DNA from: Ganoderma boninense
Lineage: Eukaryota; Basidiomycota; Agaricomycetes; Polyporales; Polyporaceae
DNA: 64,000 nt
Assembly: GCA_002900995.3 (NCBI GenBank)
Contig: CM035304.1
Span: forward strand, 5,844,134-5,908,133
Reading direction: 5' to 3'
In this document: positions 55,766-64,000 of the stretch, piece by piece
Numbering within the stretch: the stretch's first letter is position 1
Layout: each line of letters opens with the position of its first letter
Program-made: the position numbers and the translations under genes
The notes under the pieces: model-generated
What the model saw: only the letters and a program-made list of their open reading frames with translations
Database searches by the model: none
Told to the model about the DNA's origin: nothing

Positions 55766-56970
55766 TTCTAGGGAGACGAGGCTTCAGGACAAGGTAGAGA
55801 CTGGCGTGCAGCGACTTCACGTTAAAAGGGACCTCTCCCCTCGCTCTGCTGACCGCCTTCTCCGCCTTCCCCGCACAGGGAGCACATCGAGCATGCAATG
55901 GTACGCAGTAAAGGCGTTCCTATGGCGTTCCACAAGCACGATGGGGGCCCATGGCAAAATGATCCTATCTTCGATGCCGCCGCCACAGGCCGTTGGTGGA
56001 CCCGAACTAGAACGTCAACTCTGTCTGCATCGGATCTCAGGTTTCCCGATCATATATGAACTGAAGGCCATCAGATAAAGAAGAAATGAGCACTAAAAGG
56101 TCGTTAAAACACCTCAATGGACGTACTCAATGGACGGACTCGAGCTGCGAACAATAACAGTCAGCTCCACCCCTGTTCCAATCATCAATGGAACACTCAA
56201 TGCATTCATAAGGCCGTCTAGAAGAGGCAGTGGGTCATGATCGCAAGCCCCCCAGCAGAACCCAGAGAGGGAGAGAAGGAGGCCTATTAACGTGAGTGCG
56301 GACCCGCGCGACTGAAGGGCTACCACGTGGAGGTTCCAAAACGAGCAGCTGAGACGCTCGTGAACCCGGTGACAGCTAGCGTAGTCGGTTCAATCAAATC
56401 AGTTCTCAGTTCTCCGGTCTCCGTTTCGAGTCCACCACCGCGCGGAACAATTATCGGGGAAAGTCCAAGTGGTTCTACTACTCGGGAGCCCGGCCCTGAT
56501 AGAAATACACAAATTCCCCAGCAATGTCCGAACTCCGATCTGTCGGTTGTATGGTGGCGCGGCGCTGGCAGTCAGTTACACTGGTCTGTACTACAGGATG
56601 CGGTACCACTATTGCCCACCCGACCGCGCACATGGATCAACATCGAATCCGCAGTCCGTGGACTTCGGCTCGTGCGAATGGACAAGTTTTCTTCCGAAGG
56701 TAGGACAACGTCCTTTTAGAAGGGGCATAAAGAGCTTGCAAGTAAGCGTAAGGCATCGATATCGGAGTCCACAGACTGACAACTCAACTGAAGAAACGCC
56801 ATCTCGGCCAGCCGTTCAACGCGCCCCGACCGGGGCTTGCTCGAATAATTCGGGTGAATCTTCGGGTGTCTGCAGCGGCGCTCCCGGTGAAAGAAATCGT
56901 GCCCGACTTAAAAATGAAAAAACAAAAAAACCTCGCGAGACCATCCCATCCGAAATCCGCCGCCTCCCTC
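55766..56970. other. Intergenic; holds the second copy of a duplicated segment
   Basis: 56810-56888 matches the 3' flank of the P450 gene (53708-53782). No functional gene recognised. A 70-codon frame at 56114-56326 (-) starts with a hydrophobic stretch but has no further support. Confidence 0.5.
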
Positions 56971-57495
56971 TTACAGTTCCACGGGAGCGCCGTCGTATGA
57001 CACGGGTGGTACGATCTCGAACGCGGAGAGGATAGAGGCGGAGAGGCTGAACAGCGTCGGCTCGGCGCAATGCCGCCCCGTATACAGTCTGGACGAAAAG
57101 ATGAAGCATGAATGAGAGAGGTCACTATATGCGTGAGGGAAAGACGCTGCATAAAGCCAACCTAGTACGGGCGCCCAGAGCGGAGCATAGCGTGAAGGAT
57201 CTCGACCTTGGACATCCGGTTTCTTCTCCGAGTCGAGGGAGCGCTTCGGGACGAGCTGGGGATGCACCTCGGAGTCACCTAAGATCGCGCTGCATGTCAG
57301 ATGGAATCATCAGATATGGATGCCGACATGAAATCTGCCGAGAAAAAGAACTGCGTGCACCCGCCAGTGTTCTACATAGTTGTGCGCGATGACCATGTGC
57401 AGCGCGTTGAAAGGCGTAGCGAGGTGTCAACCGACCCGATCCTTGACGAGCGCGTTGAACAGAGACACTGCGTGGTCTAGCGAAGTCAGGCAATC
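56971..57495 (-). pseudogene. Cytochrome P450 pseudogene (3' fragment)
   Basis: Pieces align with the upstream P450. LPDFARPRSVS and LFNALVKD correspond to LPDFSDRHSLPYFNALVKE. VHPQLVPKRSLDS..DVQGRDPSRY corresponds to VYPQPEEFMPERFLDSSGNLDVHGRDP. GRHCAEPTLFSLSASILSAFEIVPPV..DGAPVEL corresponds to the C-terminus. The pieces are out of frame, the heme loop is damaged and the N-terminal two thirds is missing. It is a decayed tandem duplicate. Confidence 0.8.
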
Positions 57496-58873
57496 TGGCT
57501 CGTTCATGGATCGTTTGTCAAGCACTGGCAGGTCGCATGCAGCCTTGGGAGAGCCTGGGACTCACTTGCTAACTGTACACCTATCTCTCTCTTCCACCCA
57601 TCGCACTGACTCCCCACCCTCGCCCGTATGCCCTCTCATGACCTCCATTCCACGATTATCGGCTTTTTTGTCATGTCCGGCTTTCCAGATGAGGTCTTTG
57701 AATATGGCATGCGCTGTCGGGGATGGAATGTTCAAGTTTAGTGCCAGACCTGACATATCTCCCTATACATTCACTGGTCAAACCTCCGAGTCCGATGTAA
57801 GCATACTTATGCGATGCACAGAAAAGACGAATTCGACTGCAGTCATACCCAGACCATGACAACGTGGGGGACACAAGGTGAGCTTCGGACGTTTTGGGTG
57901 CACCAGGGGCGGACGCCTCGTCGTGCGCGCCACAGGGCTCGACAGATACAGTTCCCGATCCGGTTGTCCGAAAGCGCCGGGCTCTCGAACCGGCGGATCC
58001 CGAACTTTGTGGTCTGCCACTGCCTGGCCACTGCAGGGTCACCTCTCCGCTCGGCGCTCTGCTCCCACCCCGTGCTGCGTATCGTATGTTTCCTCCATTC
58101 TATTACATTCTATTCCGGTGCTCAGTTCTGTGCCCTCGATATCTTTCTCCGAGCCTCGGAGCAGGCCCTACACAGGCTCCGAGTCCGGCGTAACAACAGG
58201 ACGCGAGCGCGCTCACTGGCAGGGAAATTCCTATGCCAACTGATTCCTCGTGAGTGTTTGTTCACCTTCAGCATTCTGGACTGTAGCATGTGAGTCCATT
58301 ACTCTGTTACGGGCGTTCTCGAGGCCGACGCTCGGCTGGGAAAGTGTCGGGTCATGCCTGGGAAGGATGGGCGATCCCCCGCATTTCATTTCAATTCATC
58401 TAGCGAAGTTCCGGAGGAGCGGGTACCATCAGTACTAGTACTGGACCGCATGCTGAATATCAGTGCCATTTTCGGGGGCTTTTGGCTACCCGGTCGCTGG
58501 TTGCATTCCAAATCAGAGCCATGCTGGTTGCCCAATCCGATGGGCGATGGCACAGCGATATCTGCTTCATGGGCGCTGAGCGTTACCCCGCCGACCCCGT
58601 AAACGTGGAATTACAGCGGTCGAACGCACCTTCGGACGTAGTAAAAGACTTCTAGCGTAGGTCGTGACGCGTGACGGGCAGCGATAAGGTTTGTGGTTGC
58701 TGGAAAACGCTCGATACGTGGGAGGGCCCGTATCTAACCAAGTCTCTCTCAGATTCAACACTTCTCCGTCTCCCAACCACGACTGTAGACAGTGCCCTAC
58801 CGTCCGCTGGACTTCCTATCTAACCTACGACTTGAGCTCATCGCCTACTGAGAGGTCCTTGCAAGACTTCACA
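57496..58873. other. Intergenic, no gene recognised
   Basis: Many short overlapping frames without domain signals. It may contain further unrecognisable P450 remains. Confidence 0.45.
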
Positions 58874-59972
58874 ATGACCTCCGAAGCCACCAAAGAGTAT
58901 GCTCGAGGACACATTGACGTCGATCTGCGCCACTCATCTCCTGTCTTCCAGAGAACCTCTCATCCTCCCCAAGTATGTCGAGGGCGGGCAGTTGCGCCTC
59001 TCTCTATCGAGCGCTAGCTCTGCATCGTCCGCAGAGCGAACGGTGTTGACATGCATGATCGTGAAGGCATTCCGTCCCTTCACGCTCTCCCCCGTCCTCA
59101 TCGTCTCGCTCGATCGGTCCTCTGCCCCAACCAACGTTCAAGCGGCCCTCCCTCCCACCGCAATCGTCAAATTGTACGACCGGCGCTGCTTTACGAACGT
59201 CCGCGAGGAGTTCGACGAGGCTGCCCCGTGGTCCCTCGACAAGGAACGCGAGTACCAGAAGTATCTCGATGACGTGGCCGCGGGCACCGTCCCCCGCGGG
59301 GACTTCACGAGCCAGACGTTCATGTGGGACAACGACGTCTCCGACGGCGAGTTCGAGGCCTACCTCCACTTCCAGGCGCACAAGATCTTCGACGCCGAGC
59401 GCACGGCGTACGAACGCTTGCACGCCCTCCAGGGCACGAAGATCCCGAAGCTGTACGGCACCGTCGGGTACGATATCACCCTCCCCGACGCTCGCGGCGC
59501 AGGCACTGCCGCCGTCACTATAACGGAGACCGTTCCCGGGCTCCTGCTCGAATACATCCCGGGCCCGACGCTCCGCCAGCTCGTCGAGACCTGGAGGGCC
59601 CGCGACCCCCCGCTGCCGAACACCGTCCTGGTGACGCTGTGCGACGACGCGGTGAGCGTCGTCGACCGCGTGTCCGACTTCAACGTGCTCAACGCGGACG
59701 TGCGCGTCGACAACTTCCTCGTGCGCGAGCCGTTTGTCCATGCCTCGTCCTCTGCAATCGTGCAGGACGCGGTGGTGCTCATCGACCTCGGGCAGGCGCG
59801 GCTGCGCGGGACGCACGAGGGCGAGGACGAGTGGACCAAGGCCAAGTGGGCGCAGGACGAGACGGGCGCCGTTGGCTTCGTCGCGCTCGGGCTCGTGCGC
59901 GAGTTTGTGGGAGAGGACGTGTGGTCGTACGAGAGGAGCATGCGGTACTACCAGCCTGTGGAGGAGGAGTGA
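58874..59972 (+). CDS. Protein kinase-like fold protein
   Basis: Exons 58874-58972 and 59067-59972 join in phase (GTATGT donor) to 334 residues from MTSEATKEYARGH. A frame starting at 58899 also reads through the intron but begins with unrelated residues. PPTAIVKLYDRRCF looks like the N-lobe strand with the ATP-binding Lys. LLEYIPGPTLRQL is a hinge-like region. NADVRVDNFLV replaces the HRDLKxxN catalytic loop but keeps Asp and Asn. LIDLGQARLRG is the DFG-type metal site. Many agaricomycete genomes carry expanded kinase-like families like this. It may act on proteins or small molecules, or be a pseudokinase. Confidence 0.72.
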
Positions 59973-60913
59973 TGATCGTGCATCCCCCCCCCGGAGTCCG
60001 ATCATTCGCCGCGCGCCCCCGTCCCCGCCCCCTCGTAAGTAGATATTTATTGGACGCCGTTTCTCAGAATATCCTGTATGGCCTCGAGGCCCCCCCCTCC
60101 ACCCTTCTGAGTACTTACGTACGCGACTCGTGCTGGAGAATGTTGTATTGTGTAACCTTATCAGATGGAATCCCTCACACCGACGGAGTTGGGCGGGCTG
60201 GAGCTATTACTATTACTTCCGACTCGTCCAACTCGTCCTACGCTCCGTGAGGGATCCCATGATACCGCAACCCTGCTCGTCCGTTGCTCCCCCAATTTTA
60301 TCCTAGATATTCTAGGTCGGCTGATGCCTACATTCCGGGACTAGAATCTGATGCATTCTGTATCTAGAATTTGAACCTCGGATAAGTGAAAGAGTCCGAG
60401 AGCAGCAGCAACGTGCTCGGGGCGGCCTTGGGCTTCTGCCCGTCCGCAGCGTGCTGCGCATCCCCATGGCCGTCAAGCAAGTACGGACTGCTATTTCGAG
60501 GACTTTTGAGTCTTCAAGCGGATAGGAGGAGGTCACTCGTAAAATCTGGCAGGTGGATAGTGACAGTGGGACGTGACGATGTAACCTATGGGCGGGTCCG
60601 TACTGCAGAGCGGGAGTGCGCTATACAGTTTCTCTCACCTGACACCAGACTCTACTATTCCTGTTCCAGGGTCGAGTGTTCAAAGTGCGCCGCCTTGTTC
60701 CATTGTTCAGAACGACGATTCAATTGTGGATGTAGCAGCGATGGTCGGAGACGACACCAGTCCCGGCCGGAGGCAACCCACTCCGAGTCCAAGTTGGAGG
60801 AAACCCACAGAGCTGGGGCTATCGCGCAAGACCGAAGGCAACGCTCGAGCAACCGAGGCTCTGAGAGATAAATAAACATTGATAGGTCATGTCGGTGGGC
60901 GCGCCCGGGACGG
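59973..60913. other. Intergenic, no gene recognised
   Basis: Contains the 3' flank of the kinase-like gene, with C-rich runs near 59,983 and 60,090. No coding signal. Confidence 0.5.
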
Positions 60914-60919
60914 TATAAG
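60914..60919 (+). promoter_or_regulatory. TATA box of the 94-residue protein gene
   Basis: TATAAG lies about 117 nt before the ATG at 61031 and is followed by a C/A-rich leader rich in CCAAAC/CCCA, typical of strongly expressed basidiomycete genes. Confidence 0.55.
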
Positions 60920-61030
60920 TACTGCAGCGACTCGCGACAATGCACCTCATCTCGCCGCGAACAAACCAAACACCACTCCCAACTCCCAAACCACTCACCA
61001 AACCCACACCCCACCCCCCACATCGTAACG

Positions 61031-61389
61031 ATGCCGGTGAGACACCACCTCCCCCTCTTCTTCCTTCCATTCTGTCTGCGTGGTCGCTAACGCATCCCCA
61101 ACTCCAACAGAAGAAGGCCCCTTCCGCGAAGGACTACCTCAAGAGCATCAACCCGTCCAAGATCACCACCGGCCTCTGGGCGCCGCCGAGGCAGTGGAAC
61201 CGCCTCCACGGCGACGGCAAGTCCTCGACTGGGGGCGCGTACCACATCGAGACCATCCTCGGCTCCGACGGCGTGTACAAGGCCAAGGTCGTCGGCCCCG
61301 GCGGCAGCACCGCCGTCCAGGCGCAGTGGCCCGCGGGCAGCAACCCGAGTGCCTCCACCGTCATCTCGACCCTCAAGTCCAGGGCTTGA
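61031..61389 (+). CDS. Conserved-looking 94-residue protein, function unknown
   Basis: Exon 1 is only six nucleotides (ATGCCG, 61031-61036) before a GTGAGA donor. Exon 2 (61111-61389) follows CCAACAG in phase. The protein starts MPKKAPSAKDYLKSINPSK, then TGLWAPPRQWNRLHGDGKSS, GAYHIETILGSDGVYKAKVV and ends VISTLKSRA. It is basic and soluble with no signal peptide or membrane segment. The strong C-ending codon preference and the clear TATA box suggest a well-expressed real gene. I do not recognise the family. Confidence 0.7.
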
Positions 61390-63558
61390 AGGTAGTGAGC
61401 GTTTCCTCGTGTCTTTTCCGTATTCCATTCGTCTGACGGCGGGTTGGACGGTAGCACGGGGTAGCACACCCGAAGGCCGTCAGGCTGTAGTACTAGTACC
61501 GGGACTCGTCACTCGTGCGGTTCACCACGAGTCGACGGAGATCGGAGAGTCGAGGAGTCAGTTGTATGTTGTAAACCATTGTTGAATAAACCATAGCGTT
61601 GTCGCTATCTAGTTGCGGGATTCGTGTTTGATAATCGCCGTGTGAGTTGTGATCGGCGACCGTGCACGCGGCGGCAGTGCTTTAACCACTTCCCGGCGCC
61701 TACTAGTATTTTGAGTGATGCTCAGATCGCGGTCGTTCAGTTCCCTCAGTCTTCGCTGGCAATGCAAAGATTTATATTCCACTCACTATGCTGTCTTGAG
61801 ATCAATTTGTAAGACAATGATGTGAAATGCACGCGAGAGTCACGAAATTTGGTGAGACCGTCGTCGTCCGGGATTGTTATTCGAGAGGAAGCGTTCGGCT
61901 GCGGCAATTCCCGTGAAACTAGCGCCAAGGACTTCGGGCCAGCACGGTTGCTCAGCTCCTCTCGTCATGACGGCCCGCTGCTCACTTCCCTCCGCCACTT
62001 GGACAAGGTGTGCCCTCGGTAACCCTTTGATAATACTAGTGTTGGGCTAGATTCCGTCTCAGGGGACCGTCAAGGCATCCATCGACTGACCTCTGGGTGA
62101 TGTCTCCCGCCAGTGCAGCTGGCGGAATACTATTTTTCATCTCCATCTCTCTCTCTTTCGTACGAGATTGCCACCATTAATGAAGACTATGGCACTTTCA
62201 GGCGAATTCTCAAGCGGAGGGTGCGTGTTATGCATCGCGGAGTGCTGACTTCCCATCTTCCGTTGCTCAACCGGCCCCAGCAGGCGAGTCAGGGCGACGA
62301 CGTCTGCTATGCCTAACTTATTCCTATTGGTACGTGCTTTGTCTTTCCGTGGACATCCCAATTCTCATGAAAGCGTCGTCTCTTCCGTCTGCTTCGTTCT
62401 TAGTCTCCTGGAAGCGCAAGTTGCTTTCTTGGCATCGACTTGCGAGTTCGGAGAGAAGTAAGTATACCTTTTGGGCTCAGGCTAACCAACGCACACAGAA
62501 ACGTCCGTGCATTTTAAGATAAAATTTTAATTCCACATGCACTCCCAAGGATGCTTACGACTCAGAGGCCGCGGAACGAGGAGGAGCGCTATCAGCCGCG
62601 GCAGTACGTCCAGCATACGTCTCGCATTAAAACTGTTTCCGGCTCATATCACAGCTTCCCGACGAAGTTGCAGACGGCAATGGCCTGTCAACGCACGGGC
62701 CACTACTAAAGTGCGCCCCTTCGGAGCACAAAATACCTCACTGCGCACTTCCCTGTCTGCTGTCCGGCCTGAAGCTTTCAGAAAACACGTTCGTGAGCGT
62801 GCACGGCTGCGATTCGCAGGGCGACACCTACGGTTAGTTACTCGTTTCATTCCATTTTCTGTTTTTTGTTCGCACGTCGCTCACATCCGTCACCGCCGTG
62901 TGGCGCGTCGTGAGATACATACAGCCATTTTTGCGAGTGGCGGCCGGCAAGGCCGAGTGCGTATGGCTAGACGGTGCTGAGGCGGAAGGATAACGTCGAG
63001 GAGAAGGTTAAGTATTAGCGACGTCGTCGTAAGGCACTACAACTAGTAAGTGGCCTTCGATATGTGTCCGCCAAAGTGTTCTGTGATTAATCTTCATTAT
63101 CATTCTTGGATATGGCACTACCACTCTTTGTTTCCCATCAGATGTGTAGCGATTAATGAAAGTTCATGTGAACAAGCTATTCCCAAGCGCACTAGGTTTC
63201 CTAGCTCCAGAGCCCAATGTTCTCACTTTTGCGCTCGTCTCGGGGTCGGGTCTGGGCCTGTTACTGCGTGGGGTGTGGTCAGGCGAGTATGTGAACGATG
63301 TTCATGTACTCATCCGGCACTCATGTAGTTTCATTCAGATTACTTGTCAAAACGCCTATATTCCGAAGGGGCTTGTTCGGGTTACCATCGAATTGTGCCG
63401 GCCAGGGTGCCCGTCTGCAGAAGGACGTCTGATCTCGCCGTTCCCGTCCTTGTCGACGCTAGTGCTCTTAAATGACCCAAGTAACGCCCCCGAGTCGAAC
63501 TGCACCCCCCGATCCCTCTCCCCGGCGAACTCCAGCTACAACTTTCAAACTGACCTTC
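61390..63558. other. Intergenic, no gene recognised
   Basis: More than 2 kb with only short frames of no recognisable family. Confidence 0.45.
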
Positions 63559-64000
63559 ATGAATCTCCTCAATTTGGCCAAGATGCCCGCTTTCGCAATC
63601 GTCATCGCCGCGGAATACGTTGCTCTCCGACCTCCGAACCCTGCCCCACAGAACGCGGACCAGAACAAATTCCGCGACCCAACTCTCGCCAGTGTCACTT
63701 CGAGTCTGTATCCATTATGGCGCAGTATAGTAGATCCTTCCATCTATTCAACTTCCACAGCCGCGGTTCTAATGCTCCTACGTCGTTTCCGCCAAGATGA
63801 TAATTCCCTGCCTTCACCTCTGCGAAGTCGCCACCGTCCTCGCACTCGCGTTCCCCTCGGCCCTCTCCTCGCGCGTGCTCGCGACGCTCTTCACGAACCC
63901 CGCGAACGCCCACAACGTCGCCCCGATCTCCGCGCCGTTCCTCGCCGGATTCCTCCTCGTGACGCTGGGCGCCGCGTGGAGGAAGCAGTGCTACGACGCC
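63559..64000 (+). CDS. Isoprenylcysteine carboxyl methyltransferase-like gene, 5' part
   Basis: Exon 1 (63559-63729) encodes MNLLNLAKMPAFAIVIAAEY; an in-frame ATG at 63472 is an alternative start. A GTAGAT...CGCCAAG intron leads in phase to exon 2 (63797 onward, MIIPCLHLCEVATVLALAF). Both exons encode hydrophobic membrane segments. The last visible part, FLAGFLLVTLGAAWRKQCYDA, resembles the region just before the conserved catalytic C-terminus of fungal ICMT-like proteins. That domain lies beyond the window. These enzymes methylate prenylated C-terminal cysteines in the ER membrane. Confidence 0.6.
   Translation, partial: MNLLNLAKMPAFAIVIAAEYVALRPPNPAPQNADQNKFRDPTLASVTSSLYPLWRSIVDPSIYSTSTAAVLMLLRRFRQDDNSLPSPLRSRHRPRTRVPLGPLLARARDALHEPRERPQRRPDLRAVPRRIPPRDAGRRVEEAVLRR

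Noticed and set aside
56114..56326. 70-codon minus-strand frame with a hydrophobic start
   Set aside because: No further exons, family motif or promoter support.
1..64000. CRISPR arrays, bacterial operons, prophage
   Set aside because: Spliceosomal introns and nuclear gene families throughout show fungal nuclear DNA; no regularly spaced repeats were seen.

Overview
The window reads as nuclear DNA of an agaricomycete fungus, most likely a polypore-type white-rot basidiomycete. Genes are compact with many 50-80 nt GT-AG introns. Five aspartic peptidases look like the polyporopepsin family. There are also a CE16 acetylesterase, HET-domain allorecognition genes, a P450 and a basidiomycete-type Ty3/Gypsy chromovirus. 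Everything was read from sequence; family names come from motif recognition, not searches.

Layout. 0-16 kb: an inverted-repeat cluster at the left edge, a HET-domain gene (-), a secreted CE16 esterase (-), a large P-loop NTPase gene (copy A, +), an NT-C2 domain gene (-) and a decayed F-box-like gene (+). 17-24 kb: aspartic peptidase P1 (+), tRNA-Gly(CCC) (-), a five-exon NEDD8/RUB1 gene (-) and a second NTPase paralogue (copy B, +). 24.5-37.1 kb: a second HET gene (-) cut in two by a 10.5 kb LTR retrotransposon. The retrotransposon carries a TIR element inside its 5' LTR and an AT-rich block between gag and pol. 37.7-49 kb: four tandem aspartic peptidase genes P2-P5, all on the minus strand. 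50-64 kb: a gamma-butyrobetaine/trimethyllysine-type dioxygenase, a small nucleotidyltransferase-fold protein, a P450 with a probable frameshift, a P450 pseudogene, a kinase-like gene, a 94-residue unknown protein and the 5' end of an isoprenylcysteine methyltransferase-like gene cut by the window edge.

Main result. The retrotransposon has TG...CA ends and a 5 bp target duplication (CCATT). Removing it with one copy of the duplication places an ATG and seven further codons in frame with the HET open frame, and these align with the start of the intact HET paralogue. An incompatibility-type gene has therefore been inactivated recently in this haplotype; the LTRs differ at only three positions that I could find. 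The two NTPase paralogues both lie near HET genes, so the region may be an accessory recognition or conflict locus, but that link is inference.

Secretome. P1 has 5 exons and no extra cysteines. P2-P5 have more exons and share a cysteine pair in one loop. P5 carries Phe in place of the flap Tyr. Together with CE16 these are secreted hydrolases expected of a wood or litter decayer.
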